Assembly: GCA_030532825.1 (NCBI GenBank)
Contig: JAUNKK010000004.1
Span: 7,164 to 71,163, forward strand
Length of the DNA stretch: 64,000 bases
Direction of reading: 5' to 3'
Origin: Propionibacteriaceae bacterium
Lineage (GTDB): Bacteria > Actinomycetota > Actinomycetes > Propionibacteriales > Propionibacteriaceae
Under the pieces are notes generated by a model. It ran no database searches, was not told the DNA's origin, and was given only the letters and a program-made list of their open reading frames with translations. Below, one piece after another: positions 43,220 to 58,109 of this stretch. The stretch's first letter is position 1, and each line of letters opens with the position of its first letter. Position numbers and translations under genes: made by a program.

Positions 43220-44194
43220 CTAAAAGGTGCCGAACATCATGGCCCCCACCACCGCCGCTGACCAGACACAGATCAGCAGGGTCAGCGGCATGAACCGGGA
43301 GGCAAACCTCATCCCGAAGGCACCGGACTGCATGGCGAACAGCTTGATGTCTACCATCGGCCCCACAACGAGGAATACCAGTTGCGCTGTGGGTGATACC
43401 CCAGGCAGCGAGGCAACCACGAAAGCATCAGCCTCAGAACACAGCGACAAGATGACAGCCAGCAATGCGAGCACGATGATCCCTAGCCAGGGATTCTCGG
43501 TCAGCATCGCCAGCACCCCGACGGGTACCACCACCTTCATCAGGGCCGCCACGGCCGCGCCGATCACCAGAAATCCACCGGCCTGCAGTAGATCATGGAC
43601 GGCTGTTTCCCGGAAAGTAGCGGCCCGGGATTGCCCGTCGTGGCTGTGCCCGCCTTGGGGCTTCATCCACTCCTTCTTGCCCACGCCCAACCACACCCAG
43701 CCAACCGCGACGACGGCGACGAGCGATGCGATCAGCCTGGCCCACACCATCGTCTGGTTACTGCCGGCGAAGGCGACAGCCGTGGCGACGAGCACGATGG
43801 GATTCACGGCTGGCGCGGCCAGCAGAAACGCTAGGGCGGCCACCTGGGGCAGGCCACGGCGCATCAGCGACTGCGACACCGGCACGGATGCACATTCGCA
43901 GCCGGGCAGGACCATTCCAGCAAGCCCCGCGGTCGGCACCGCAAGAAACGGGGACCGCGGGGTGATGCGGGCGAGCAGGTCCTTGGGTAGGAAGGCCGCA
44001 ATCGCCCCTGACACCAGCACTCCCAGCACGAGGAAGGGCAAGGCCTGTGCCACGATCCCGAGAGTCAGAGTGGCCCATGTCGCCGCGGGACCTTGAAGCT
44101 TAACCAGGGGGCTGCCGTCGAGCGTGAAGAAGAGCAGCAGGAGGAGCACCGTCACCCCGCAGAAGGGCAGCCCCCACACTCGGAACCACCTCAT
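43220..44194 (-). CDS. Permease of the UPF0718/YcgR family
   Basis: Multi-pass membrane protein of 324 aa. Characteristic motifs are LPGCECASVPVSQSLMRRG and LLAAPAVNPIVLVAT, then CSEADAFVVASL. A His-rich loop (GGHSHDGQS) may bind metal. Such permeases usually pair with a TIGR03943-type protein, which is the next gene here (4-bp overlap). The cargo is unknown, possibly metal-related. Confidence 0.82.
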   Translation of the reverse strand: MRWFRVWGLPFCGVTVLLLLLFFTLDGSPLVKLQGPAATWATLTLGIVAQALPFLVLGVLVSGAIAAFLPKDLLARITPRSPFLAVPTAGLAGMVLPGCECASVPVSQSLMRRGLPQVAALAFLLAAPAVNPIVLVATAVAFAGSNQTMVWARLIASLVAVVAVGWVWLGVGKKEWMKPQGGHSHDGQSRAATFRETAVHDLLQAGGFLVIGAAVAALMKVVVPVGVLAMLTENPWLGIIVLALLAVILSLCSEADAFVVASLPGVSPTAQLVFLVVGPMVDIKLFAMQSGAFGMRFASRFMPLTLLICVWSAAVVGAMMFGTF

Positions 44195-44994
44195 AGATAG
44201 GGTTCCTCGGGCTCGGCTGCCGGGTCTACACGGTCAACCAGAAGCACGGGCAGCCGCCAGCTGGCGTCAAGATCGATGGTGCCTTCCACCTCGACCCAGG
44301 TGTCGTCACCGACGGGCTGCTCGGGACCGGTGACGACGACGCTGTACAGCGAAGCATCTGCGACGCAGCAAAAGATGCGGAACCGGTTGATGCTCCACTG
44401 CCCTTCGGGGAGGTTGTCCTGACGGGCGACGAAGCCCAGCAACCGTACCCGTTTACCCACCAGCAGCTGCGGATCCCCAAGCTCGTAGCGTTCCACGAAT
44501 TCCAGGATCGACAGCTCGTTGACGGCCGTGTCGGATAGAGCCGGGAAGGCGACGGGCTCGGTGGTGCTGCGTTCCAGCGGGGGCAGCTCTGTGACAGCAT
44601 CCGCACCTAGCGACCGGGGGGTGGCGACGGCGAAGAGGAGCACGGGAACCAGCAGCAGCACCCCGATCCGCGGCAAGCCATGGCTGTGGTGGGCTTCGGT
44701 GGCGCGACCCTCGCTGCGGTCTGTGGCATCCAGCAACGTCCACAGCCCGAGTGCCCCGACGGCGACGGCGGCCACCAGCAGGTAGGGGCCGAACCATTCC
44801 TGAAGGTAGTTCTGGTAGCTACCAGAGATCACCAGAACGAAGGCGACCGTGGCGAGCGTCAGCAGGACGGTCGCGGCCGCGGCCATGCTGAGCACCGATT
44901 GCCGGCTCGCTCGGGTGGACTCGGCGTCGGTCGGCGCCTGATCGGCACGCCGGGGTGTGGTTTCTGACATCGAAGTTCCCGTTTCATCGGACAT
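44191..44994 (-). CDS. TIGR03943-family (YcgQ-like, DUF1980) membrane protein
   Basis: About 267 aa: an N-terminal region of two to three membrane helices is followed by a beta-rich extracytoplasmic domain with LLGFVARQ and NRFRIFCCVADASLYSVVV, typical of the family. Acts with the neighbouring UPF0718 permease. I prefer the ATG at 44994 over the GTG at 45015, because a CATAAT -10 at 45018-45023 would place the transcript start inside the longer version. Confidence 0.78.
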   Translation of the reverse strand: MSDETGTSMSETTPRRADQAPTDAESTRASRQSVLSMAAAATVLLTLATVAFVLVISGSYQNYLQEWFGPYLLVAAVAVGALGLWTLLDATDRSEGRATEAHHSHGLPRIGVLLLVPVLLFAVATPRSLGADAVTELPPLERSTTEPVAFPALSDTAVNELSILEFVERYELGDPQLLVGKRVRLLGFVARQDNLPEGQWSINRFRIFCCVADASLYSVVVTGPEQPVGDDTWVEVEGTIDLDASWRLPVLLVDRVDPAAEPEEPYL

Positions 44995-45036
44995 AAACGA
45001 AAGTTGATCCTTCACGCATTATGCCGCGGCTAGCAA

Positions 45037-46377
45037 TCACACTGCCCCAGGCGCCAACGAGCGGCCGGTGAGCAGCCACGCTAACGGCACAGCTTGCGGC
45101 TCCGCCGACAGCCCCGACAATAGGCGCCGCTGGGCGGCCTGTACCACGGGGGTGAGGCTTAGATGGGTGACTGAATCGGGTCGCGTCGCTAGCCATAACT
45201 GCGCCAAAGCCACATCCTTTGCGGTGTAACTGATTGGCCCTGAGGTCGGTTCGCCACCTTCCAGGCGCGCCCGGATGCTCTGGGCGGCGGTCTCGTCATC
45301 GATGGTCAGCAGATCCCAGGCCTCGCCTCGTGCCTGACGCGGCGGCGACAGCAGCCCTGAGGCGAGCTCCAGTTCCCCCGCGAGCATTGCCTCGGCGGCC
45401 AGGAAGGCCACGTGATCGGAATCAGGGTCGGCCTCGATGAGCCGGGCGGCCGCGGCCACCGCGTCGTCCCGGACGGGTAGTTCCGTGCTGCGGGCGGCAT
45501 ACAGTCCCGCGAGTACGCCCCACAGGGTCGGATGCTCGAAGCAGCGTCCGAGAGCCACATCGAGGCGGTCCAGTAGCTGTTCTACTTGGGCCGCTGGCGG
45601 CCCAGCATTGCCGCCCGCTGTCGGGACTTCCCCCGGCTCCAGGCTGCCCAATCCGGGCTGGGCGAAAAGCCTCGTGAGGAACCAGGCCTCCAGATCCGCT
45701 CGGTCCCCGACGCGCGCCAGGGCCGTGGGAACGAGCCACGGCAGCGGGTAGTACCAGCCGATCTCAAGGACGCTGCGTCCGGTCGGCCCATAGACCTGTA
45801 GTTGGTGCTGGCCGACAGAGCCGCGAACGAGCGTGCCCTCCTCAACCGTCTCAAACCCAAGTCCCTGCCCCGTCAAAGCGACATCCAAGTCGGGGATCAG
45901 AAGCTTCTCCCCCGCCGGGAGGTAACGCTCCGTCGGCACCCATCGCGGCAACTCGGGCGTCTGGTCAGCGGGTACCCAACGCCAGCGAGCCCACACCCGC
46001 TGGCCCGGCGCCAACCGCACCTCGGCGCCGAAGACCAGCGCCGTGCGGGCCACGGCGTCACCGCCACCGTCCGCGCACCAGCCGCTGACCTGTACCCAGA
46101 CGCCGCCCGCGGAAAACAACCGTCCCTCAGCGCCAGCCAGCCACGCACGCGCCGGGGCGGGCACACCCAAGTGGAATCCGGGAACGGTCACGTCCCCGTC
46201 GCCGAGGTTATGCAGCACGAACTCAAGAGCGGGTCGCCCGCCGCAGCTAAGCCGCACCTCGGCCAGCACCTGCCCACGCGAGTACGCCCACGTCTCGGGC
46301 TCGTCCGATCCCATGGGCCAGAAGCCCTCGGGCGGCCCCACCAGAACGGGGCCTTGGTCCAGGATGATCTCCTTCAC
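45037..46377 (-). CDS. Protein of unknown function behind a GH65 phosphorylase
   Basis: I do not recognise this 446-aa protein. The N-terminal half looks beta-rich (many short hydrophobic strands around GYR/WVQVSGW segments), and the C-terminal half (about 260-446) looks helical and Ala/Leu-rich, perhaps TPR-like. No signal peptide or membrane segment. The start is GTG 46377 (TTG 46380 is equally possible). It follows the phosphorylase gene by about 20 bp in the same direction, so they are probably cotranscribed. Confidence 0.65.
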   Translation of the reverse strand: MKEIILDQGPVLVGPPEGFWPMGSDEPETWAYSRGQVLAEVRLSCGGRPALEFVLHNLGDGDVTVPGFHLGVPAPARAWLAGAEGRLFSAGGVWVQVSGWCADGGGDAVARTALVFGAEVRLAPGQRVWARWRWVPADQTPELPRWVPTERYLPAGEKLLIPDLDVALTGQGLGFETVEEGTLVRGSVGQHQLQVYGPTGRSVLEIGWYYPLPWLVPTALARVGDRADLEAWFLTRLFAQPGLGSLEPGEVPTAGGNAGPPAAQVEQLLDRLDVALGRCFEHPTLWGVLAGLYAARSTELPVRDDAVAAAARLIEADPDSDHVAFLAAEAMLAGELELASGLLSPPRQARGEAWDLLTIDDETAAQSIRARLEGGEPTSGPISYTAKDVALAQLWLATRPDSVTHLSLTPVVQAAQRRLLSGLSAEPQAVPLAWLLTGRSLAPGAV

Positions 46378-46398
46378 CAACGTGACCGATGGCTGCCG

Positions 46399-48891
46399 CT
46401 AGTCGGTGACAAGGTCGCTCGAATGGGCCTCGGGGACGTTGGCCGTGATGACGGACCCGTCCGCCCGGCGTCCGCCTGTGACCGGATGGCGGCCGCGCAG
46501 CGACGGCAGATCCTCACCCTGATGGGCCAGGGGCACCACGGTGGTGACGCCCGGTTCGATGACGAAATGCTGTCCGCGAACGGTGAGTTCTACGGCCTCG
46601 CCGGTCTCCACGTCGAAAGTGATCGAGTCGCGCTCCAGCAGAACCCGTAGCCTGGAGCCGCGGATCTGCAACGGGAAGCGCATGCTCTCCCATTCCCTCG
46701 GCAGGCGCGGATCAAAGCTGATGGCGCCGTGGTAGTCCCGCAGCCCACCAAACCCAAACACCATGGCGTTCCAGACACCGCCCGTGGACGCGATATGAAC
46801 CCCGTCGCGGGTGTTAACGTGCAGGTCCGCCAGATCGACGTACAGGCCCGTCAAAAAGTACTGCATGGCCATGTCCTGGTAGCCCACCTCGGCGGCGATC
46901 ACCGACTGCACGACCCCCGAGAGCGTCGAGTCCCCGGTCGTGATTGGGTCGTAGTATTCGAAATCGGCGCGTTTCTCTTCCAGAGTGAACTCATCCCCCT
47001 GCAGGAAGAGGGCCAGCACCACATCGGCCTGTTTGAGCACCTGGAAGCGGTAGATCACCAGCGGGTGGAAGTGCAGCAGTAGCGGAAACTTGTCCGCGGG
47101 GGTGTTCTCCAAATCCCACAGCTCGCTGAACAGGAACTTCTCGTCCTGCGGGTGAATACCGAAGGTCTCGTCGAATGGGATCACCATGCCCTTTGCACAG
47201 CGCTCCCACTCGACTACCTCGGCCTCGTTGAGGTTGAGCGTGTGCACCAGGCGCTCCCAGCTCATGGGGTCCTGATCCTGCAACTCCCGGACGAGGTTCA
47301 CCGCCGAACGGAGATTGGCCCGTGCCATGACGTTGGTGAACATGTTGTTGTTCACCACTGCGGTGTACTCGTCGGGGCCTGTGACGCCGTGGATATGGAA
47401 GCGCTGCGAACCGTCGGCCTCGGTGCGCCAGAACCCGAGATCCGCCCAGAGCCGGGCGGTTTCCACCAGCACGGCGACGCCGTCGCGATAGATGAAGTCC
47501 ACATCGCCGGTGATATCGCGGTATTTTGCAAAGGCATGGGCCACGTCCGCGTCGATGTGATACTGGGCGGTGCCTGCGGCGTAGTAGGCGGATGCCTCCT
47601 CGCCGTTGATGGTGCGCCATGGGAACAGCGCGCCGTCCTGGTTCAGCTCGCGAGCGCGTTCCCGAGCCTGGGGCAGCAGGCCGACGCGGTAACGTAGCGC
47701 GTTGCGGGCAACTCGGGGGGCGGTGTAGATGAGGAACGGCACGAGGTAGATCTCGGTGTCCCAGAAGTAGTGTCCCTCATAGCCGGAACCGGTCACGCCC
47801 TTGGCGGGGATGCCGAGCTGGTCCGAGCGAGCGGTCGCCTGCGCCAGCTGGAACAGACACCAGCGGACGGCCTGCTGGATGGCCGGCTGCCCCCCGAGTT
47901 CAATGTCGGTGTTTTCCCAGAACTCGTCGAGCCAGGCCCGCTGGGCCTCAAAGACTGCCTCGAAGCCCCGCTCCCGAACCCGGTCGAGGGTGCGGCGGCA
48001 GCGGTCGAACAGCTCCGTGACGGGCACGCCGCGCGACGTGTGATAAGCCACGGCCTTGCGGATCACCACAGGCACCCCGGCCCGCGCTTCAACTCGGTAG
48101 ACCTGCTTGCCCAGGTCCTCGCTGACGTGGGATTCCGCCTCGTGCAGGTTGGCGGTTTCGATGCTGTGGTCCACGGCAACGCCCAGGGTCATGTGGGAGT
48201 TGGTGGTCTCGTACCCCAACGCCATGCGCTGTTCGTCCAGCCAGTGGCCGCGGGGCTGCAGCACGCGGCCGTTGAACTTGCCAGCGCGGCGTGGATCAAA
48301 ACCCTCCGCACCCTCTGGCTGCCGCAGGTCGTCGAAACCATCTTGGCGGTTGACCACCTGCGAGGAGAACACGACGGGGGCATCTCCGTCGATCATCGTC
48401 AACTCGATCTCGAACAGCGCCAGGTGACGGTCGGTGAAACTCACCAGACGCCGGGAGCGGATCTGCACGCGTTTGCCGGACGGGGTGCGCCAGATGAGGT
48501 CACGCGTCATGCAGCCGCTCCGCATGTCCAAGGCGCGCTCGTAGAAATCCAAGTCGGACTGCCCCAGCGTCAGGGGCTCGTCGTCGACGTAGATCTTGAT
48601 GAGCTTGCTATCCGGCACGTTGACGATGGTTTGGCCAGTGCGAGCGAAGCCGAAAGCCTCTTCGGCGTGCTTGATGGTCCAGGTCTCGTGGAACCCGTTG
48701 ATGAAGGTTCCGTGGGCGTAGGATTTTCGGCCCTCTTCGGGATTGCCGCGCAGCCCCAGATAACCGTTGCCGACGGAGAAAAGGGTCTCGGTCACGCCGA
48801 GATCCTCCAGGCTGGGCTCCGTCTCCACCAGTCGCCATTCCTCAGCCGGGAAGCGGAACCGATTAAGCGGGTCGGCAGCTATCCAGCGCAT
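46399..48891 (-). CDS. GH65-family disaccharide phosphorylase (maltose/trehalose type)
   Basis: Cytosolic phosphorylase or hydrolase of 830 aa. The N-terminal beta-sandwich (TLFSVGNGYLGLRGNPEEG) is followed by an (alpha/alpha)6 barrel with the catalytic acid Glu in GVTGPDEYTAVVNNN and the phosphate-site region near STGGVWNAMVFGFGG. Typical substrates are maltose, trehalose or kojibiose, which give beta-glucose 1-phosphate. The adjacent beta-phosphoglucomutase supports this. It overlaps pgmB by a shared ATGA. The exact disaccharide cannot be told. Confidence 0.92.
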   Translation of the reverse strand: MRWIAADPLNRFRFPAEEWRLVETEPSLEDLGVTETLFSVGNGYLGLRGNPEEGRKSYAHGTFINGFHETWTIKHAEEAFGFARTGQTIVNVPDSKLIKIYVDDEPLTLGQSDLDFYERALDMRSGCMTRDLIWRTPSGKRVQIRSRRLVSFTDRHLALFEIELTMIDGDAPVVFSSQVVNRQDGFDDLRQPEGAEGFDPRRAGKFNGRVLQPRGHWLDEQRMALGYETTNSHMTLGVAVDHSIETANLHEAESHVSEDLGKQVYRVEARAGVPVVIRKAVAYHTSRGVPVTELFDRCRRTLDRVRERGFEAVFEAQRAWLDEFWENTDIELGGQPAIQQAVRWCLFQLAQATARSDQLGIPAKGVTGSGYEGHYFWDTEIYLVPFLIYTAPRVARNALRYRVGLLPQARERARELNQDGALFPWRTINGEEASAYYAAGTAQYHIDADVAHAFAKYRDITGDVDFIYRDGVAVLVETARLWADLGFWRTEADGSQRFHIHGVTGPDEYTAVVNNNMFTNVMARANLRSAVNLVRELQDQDPMSWERLVHTLNLNEAEVVEWERCAKGMVIPFDETFGIHPQDEKFLFSELWDLENTPADKFPLLLHFHPLVIYRFQVLKQADVVLALFLQGDEFTLEEKRADFEYYDPITTGDSTLSGVVQSVIAAEVGYQDMAMQYFLTGLYVDLADLHVNTRDGVHIASTGGVWNAMVFGFGGLRDYHGAISFDPRLPREWESMRFPLQIRGSRLRVLLERDSITFDVETGEAVELTVRGQHFVIEPGVTTVVPLAHQGEDLPSLRGRHPVTGGRRADGSVITANVPEAHSSDLVTD

Positions 48892-49604
48892 CAGTTCACC
48901 AACTCCTTCAGGTCCTTGACGACGAGTTGGGCCCCGGCTTGGGTCAGGGCCTCAACACCCACACCGCGGTCTACCCCAACGACCAACCCGAAACCTCCAG
49001 TAACTCCAGCGGCGACGCCCGAAAGCGCATCCTCGATCACCACGGCCTGGGCGGGCTGAACGCCTAACTGCCGGGCGGCATACACGAAGGTGTCGGGGGC
49101 TGGCTTACCGGGCAGCTGCTGGGCATCGGCGACGTTGCCATCCACGATCACGGGGAAGGCCTCATCCAACTGAGCCGCTCGCAACACAGGCACCGCGTTG
49201 CGCGAGGAGGACACCACCGCCAGCTTCGCCCCCGCCGCTAGGATGGCCTCGATCAGCGCCTTCGATCCGGGAAAGGGGGCGACCCCATCGCGCCGAATGA
49301 TGTGGTTGAAGGTGGCGTTCTTGCGGTTCCCCAGCCCGCAGACGCTCTGCTGACCGGGGTCGTCGTCGGGGCTGCCTTCGGGGAGGCTGATGCCGCGCGA
49401 GGCAAGGAAGTCGCGAACCCCGTCATAACGGGGTTTGCCATCAACATAGGCGAAGTAGTCGGCGTCGCTCCAAGGCGGCTGGTCGCCGCGGCCGGCGAGA
49501 TATTCATTGAACATCTCGGCCCAGGCCTTCATGTGGACTTCGGCGGTTGGGGTGATCACCCCATCCAGGTCAAAAAGGTAGGCGGAATAGGCACTTAGGC
49601 GCAT
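48891..49604 (-). CDS. pgmB: Beta-phosphoglucomutase
   Basis: HAD-superfamily mutase of 237 aa that turns beta-glucose 1-phosphate into glucose 6-phosphate. The catalytic Asp pair lies in FDLDGVITPTAEVHMKAW (D12, D14), and the C-terminal motif VIEDALSGVAAGVTGG is typical. It supplies the second step after the GH65 phosphorylase. ATG 49604 is preferred to an upstream TTG. It carries a longer cap loop than the shortest family members (RGDQPPWSDADYFAYVDGKP). Confidence 0.92.
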   Translation of the reverse strand: MRLSAYSAYLFDLDGVITPTAEVHMKAWAEMFNEYLAGRGDQPPWSDADYFAYVDGKPRYDGVRDFLASRGISLPEGSPDDDPGQQSVCGLGNRKNATFNHIIRRDGVAPFPGSKALIEAILAAGAKLAVVSSSRNAVPVLRAAQLDEAFPVIVDGNVADAQQLPGKPAPDTFVYAARQLGVQPAQAVVIEDALSGVAAGVTGGFGLVVGVDRGVGVEALTQAGAQLVVKDLKELVN

Positions 49605-49649
49605 GAGGTACAAGCGTAGTAGCGCGTCGCTAAAAAGTCTTGCGCACTG

Positions 49650-50474
49650 CTAACGAGTTGCCCGGCGCGATCGCTGGCACGACCCGCACCAGTACAGATT
49701 GCGGCCCTCGACCGTGGTGGCCTTAACCGGAGCCCCGCACACGAGGCACGGCTGGCCAGCGCGCCGGTACACATACACCTCCCCGCCATGAGGATCTTCC
49801 CGTGCGGGCCGCTGCTGGGCCTCGGGGCTGTGTTCCGGCGCGACAGTGTCGATGCGCCCAACCTCAACCGCCTGAGACATGAGGGCGACGAGATCCCGCC
49901 ACAGGATCTCCCACGTGGTCTCGTCAATCTGCTTGCCGGGTGTCATCGGGTCAAGGCCGTGGCGGAATAACACCTCGGCGCGGAAAATGTTGCCCACCCC
50001 AGCAGCGACCCGCTGATCCATGAGCAGGGCGGCCACGGATTTGCCGGAGCGCTGAACCCTGGCCAAGCCGCGCTCCGGGTCCGCATCGGCGCGCAGCGGG
50101 TCTGGACCGGCTGCCGCGAGCACCTCGGCGTATCCCTCGTCGGAGATCATCCGGCACCACTGCGGGCCGCGAAGGTCCGCGGCAATTCGGTCGTTCGCAA
50201 TGCGAACCCTGACCTGCCCAACCGCTTCGGCCAACGGTGCAAAATCCAGACGCCCAATCAGGCCTAAATGGATGTGGATGCGACGGGGATCAGGGACATC
50301 GAATTCAACGAACAGGTGCTTCCCCACAGCCTCCGCACCTGCTAACACGCTGGTGTCTAGACGCTCGGCCTCCTCGGCGAAGCGTCCCTGGGGCGAGGAA
50401 ACCCGCACCGGATTTCCAGCGAACTCGGTGGTGAAGGCGCGCGCTAGGCGATGTATGACGTGTCCCTCGGGCAT
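49650..50474 (-). CDS. Fpg/Nei-family DNA glycosylase (Nei2-like)
   Basis: Base-excision repair enzyme that removes oxidised bases and nicks the backbone, 274 aa. The N-terminal PEGH (catalytic Pro2 and Glu3) is the Nei2/Nei form. The H2TH region AAGVGNIFRAEVLFRHG follows, and a C-terminal zinc finger has CLVCGAP ... WCGSCQ. Transcribed on its own with short gaps to pgmB and ligA. Confidence 0.92.
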   Translation of the reverse strand: MPEGHVIHRLARAFTTEFAGNPVRVSSPQGRFAEEAERLDTSVLAGAEAVGKHLFVEFDVPDPRRIHIHLGLIGRLDFAPLAEAVGQVRVRIANDRIAADLRGPQWCRMISDEGYAEVLAAAGPDPLRADADPERGLARVQRSGKSVAALLMDQRVAAGVGNIFRAEVLFRHGLDPMTPGKQIDETTWEILWRDLVALMSQAVEVGRIDTVAPEHSPEAQQRPAREDPHGGEVYVYRRAGQPCLVCGAPVKATTVEGRNLYWCGSCQRSRRATR

Positions 50475-50587
50475 CGCAGCAGCCTATCGCCTCGGCTAGC
50501 CTTGCCGTATGACGAATCGAGGCCCGATCCGGGAGTTGGGGCGCGACGGCATCAGCGGCCTAGTGAGCCGCGATCGCGCCCTCCGAG

Positions 50588-55323
<4,736 letters not shown>

Positions 55324-55371
55324 GCGACGTAGGGTAAGGGGCGGAGAGACTCTGAGGCGATGGGAGGCGCA

Positions 55372-55908
55372 ATGGGCCAGGAGCCCCGGGGAGTGATGTC
55401 CGCTGAGGAGATCAGTCTTGTCGTGACGCGGATGGCCCACGAGATCCTTGAGCGCACCCATGGTGGGGAGGACGCGGTGCTGCTGGGCATCCCGACGCGG
55501 GGCGTGCCCCTGGCTCGGCGGCTGGGCGAGGTCATGGCCCAGGGCGGCAGCACCGTGCCGGTTGGCCAGCTCGACATCACCATGTATCGCGACGATCTCC
55601 GCCGCAACCCCACCCGGCCTGTTGGTCGGAGCCACGTGCCGCCCATTGATGGACGCACCGTGGTGCTCGTGGACGATGTGCTGAACTCGGGCCGCACGGT
55701 GCAGGCGGCGATGCTGGCGCTGGCGGACCTTGGGCGGGCCCGAGCTGTTCTCCTCACGGTTCTCGTCGATCGGGGATTACGAGAGTTGCCCATCCAGGGC
55801 GATGTGGTCGGTAAGTCGCTGCCGACGGCACGCTCGGAGCGCGTCCGGGTGCAGTTGGCGGAGATCGATGGCGTCGACCGCGTCACCATTGAGCGGAGCA
55901 CCTCGTGA
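55372..55908 (+). CDS. pyrR: Bifunctional pyr regulator / uracil phosphoribosyltransferase PyrR
   Basis: RNA-binding regulator of pyrimidine genes with weak UPRTase activity, 178 aa. The PRPP loop [17 protein letters not shown] and the [13 protein letters not shown] segment are diagnostic. ATG 55372 is preferred to ATG 55360 because GGGAGG lies at 55362-55367. It is followed directly by pyrB and pyrC (GTGA and ATGA overlaps). No long leader separates it from pepN, so classic pyr attenuation hairpins are not visible; control may be translational. Confidence 0.95.
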   Translation: MGQEPRGVMSAEEISLVVTRMAHEILERTHGGEDAVLLGIPTRGVPLARRLGEVMAQGGSTVPVGQLDITMYRDDLRRNPTRPVGRSHVPPIDGRTVVLVDDVLNSGRTVQAAMLALADLGRARAVLLTVLVDRGLRELPIQGDVVGKSLPTARSERVRVQLAEIDGVDRVTIERSTS

Positions 55909-56837
55909 AACACCTCCTCAGCATCAGCGACCTCGACGCCACCCAGATCACGCGGCTGCTGGATACCGCCGAGGAAATGCACGATGTTCAGTCCCGACCC
56001 GTGAAGAAACTACCGGCGCTGCGCGGCCGCACCGTGGTCAACCTGTTCTTCGAGGACTCCACACGCACCCGCTCATCGTTCGAACTGGCCGCTAAGTGGC
56101 TGTCGGCCGATTCGATCAACGTGTCGGCGAAAGGATCCAGCGTCTCCAAAGGCGAGTCGCTGCGCGACACCCTCATGACGCTCGACGCGATGGGGGTCGA
56201 CGCAATCGTGATGCGGCACGCGGGCTCCGGCACCGTCGCCCAGGCGGCAGGCTGGGTGCGCGCGTCGATGATCAATGCCGGGGACGGCATGCATGAGCAT
56301 CCCACGCAGGCGCTCCTCGACGCGCACGCCATCCGGCGGCATCTTCGTGCTCATGGGCTGGGCGAGATCGCTGGCAAGCGTGTTGCCATCACCGGCGATC
56401 TGCTGCATTCCCGTGTGGTGCGATCCGACGTGCTGCTGCTGAGCACGCTGGGGGCCTTCGTGTCGCTGGTGGCGCCGCCCACGCTCATGCCTCCGGGCGT
56501 CGAGTCCTGGGGGGTGGACTACGGTCATGATCTTGATGTAGTGCTGCCCGAGGTGGATGTCGCCATGATGCTGCGGGTGCAGCGGGAGCGGATGAGTGGT
56601 GGTTTCTTCCCATCGGAGCGCGAGTACGTCGACGCCTACGGCCTCACTCCCCGCCGCCTCGCCCTGCTGCCGCCCAGCGCGTGCATCGCGCACCCGGGCC
56701 CCATCAACCGGGGCCTTGAGCTGTCCTCCGAGGCGGCCGATTCAGCCCGATCCATCATCCTCGACCAGGTCTCAGCAGGCGTGGCGGTGAGGATGAGCGT
56801 CCTTTACCACTTGCTGGCGGGAGAGGAATCCCGATGA
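55905..56837 (+). CDS. pyrB: Aspartate carbamoyltransferase catalytic chain
   Basis: Second step of de novo pyrimidine synthesis: carbamoyl phosphate plus aspartate gives carbamoyl aspartate. The 310-aa protein has the carbamoyl phosphate motif [10 protein letters not shown] (51-60), [12 protein letters not shown] and RVQRERM. GTG start overlaps the pyrR stop by 4 bp. Confidence 0.97.
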   Translation: MKHLLSISDLDATQITRLLDTAEEMHDVQSRPVKKLPALRGRTVVNLFFEDSTRTRSSFELAAKWLSADSINVSAKGSSVSKGESLRDTLMTLDAMGVDAIVMRHAGSGTVAQAAGWVRASMINAGDGMHEHPTQALLDAHAIRRHLRAHGLGEIAGKRVAITGDLLHSRVVRSDVLLLSTLGAFVSLVAPPTLMPPGVESWGVDYGHDLDVVLPEVDVAMMLRVQRERMSGGFFPSEREYVDAYGLTPRRLALLPPSACIAHPGPINRGLELSSEAADSARSIILDQVSAGVAVRMSVLYHLLAGEESR

Positions 56838-58099
56838 CCGCCCTCACCATCACCGGTGTCACTCTGCCGGGAGGAAACCGCACCGACCTGCACATCGCTG
56901 ACGGCCGCTTCGTCGACGAAGCCCCCATAGGCGCACGCACGCTGGAAGGCGACGGGCTCGTCGCGCTTCCCGGCCTGGTTGACCCGCACACGCACCTGCG
57001 GGAACCCGGCCGGGAGGACGCGGAGACTGTGTTCAGCGGATCTCGCGCAGCTGCCCGGGGCGGCTACACCTCGGTGTTCGCCATGGCAAACACACAGCCC
57101 GTCACCGACACGGCAGAGAGAGCCGAGCATGTGCACCAGTTGGGGACCGCCGCCGGCCTCGTCGACGTGGTGGTGGTCGGCGCCATCTCTAAGGGGCTGC
57201 GCGGTGAGGAACTCGCCGAGTTGGGGCTCATGCACCGCTCCCGGGCTGCCGTCACCATGTTCTCCGACGACGGCATGTGTCTGATGAATCCGCAGCTGAT
57301 GCGGCGTGCTCTGGAATGGGTCAAGCCCTTCGACGGGGTGATCGCGCAGCATGCGCAGGACTCCCACCTCGCCGGCCCGGGTGCCTGCTGCCACGAAGGT
57401 GAGTTGTCAGGGCGGCTTGGCCTGGGAGGCTGGCCGCCGGTCGCTGAGTCCACCATCATCGCCCGCGACGTGCAACTGGCGGAAGCCACCAGTTCCCGGC
57501 TGCATGTGTGCCACGTCTCGACGGCGGAGGGCGTCGATGTGCTGCGGTGGGCCAAAGCGCGCGGCGTGCAGGTCACGGCGGAGGCGACTCCCCACCACCT
57601 GCTGCTGAGCACGGCTGAGCTGGTCGGCTACGACACGACCTTCAAGGTGAATCCACCGCTGCGCACCTCGGAACACATCGAGGCGGTGCGGGCCGCGCTT
57701 GAGGACGGCACCATCGACATGGTGGGCACCGACCATGCCCCCCACGCGCCGCAGGACAAGGACCATGCCTTCGTTGATGCCCGACCCGGCATGATCGGGC
57801 TGGAGCAGGCCCTTGGTGTTGTGATCGAGACCATGGTGAAGCCTGGCCGTCTTGATTGGGCCGGGGTGGCCCAGCGCATGAGCCACGCCCCGGCGCAACT
57901 GGCCCGCTTAGCCGGGCAAGGCCGCCCCCTTGCTGCCGGAGAGCCCGCCAACCTGGTGCTCGTCGATCCGGATCGCGTCGCTGTCGTCGATCGGGACGCC
58001 TCCCAGTCGCTGAGCCGCAACAATCCGTACCACGGCCGCACTCTGCCGGACCCGGTGGTGGCGACGTTCCTGCGGGGGCGCGAAAGCTACCGCCGCTAG
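56834..58099 (+). CDS. pyrC: Dihydroorotase
   Basis: Third step of pyrimidine synthesis. Amidohydrolase of 421 aa with [14 protein letters not shown] (metal-binding HxH) and the late [13 protein letters not shown] (metal Asp and His). This is the class I PyrC type common in actinobacteria. ATGA overlap with pyrB. The next gene is convergent with only 10 bp between, so no terminator fits there. Confidence 0.96.
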   Translation: MTALTITGVTLPGGNRTDLHIADGRFVDEAPIGARTLEGDGLVALPGLVDPHTHLREPGREDAETVFSGSRAAARGGYTSVFAMANTQPVTDTAERAEHVHQLGTAAGLVDVVVVGAISKGLRGEELAELGLMHRSRAAVTMFSDDGMCLMNPQLMRRALEWVKPFDGVIAQHAQDSHLAGPGACCHEGELSGRLGLGGWPPVAESTIIARDVQLAEATSSRLHVCHVSTAEGVDVLRWAKARGVQVTAEATPHHLLLSTAELVGYDTTFKVNPPLRTSEHIEAVRAALEDGTIDMVGTDHAPHAPQDKDHAFVDARPGMIGLEQALGVVIETMVKPGRLDWAGVAQRMSHAPAQLARLAGQGRPLAAGEPANLVLVDPDRVAVVDRDASQSLSRNNPYHGRTLPDPVVATFLRGRESYRR

Positions 58100-58109
58100 C
58101 GCACCAGTC

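Noticed and set aside
47770..49059. 429-codon plus-strand frame
   Set aside because: Antisense to the GH65 gene; His/Val-rich shadow composition.
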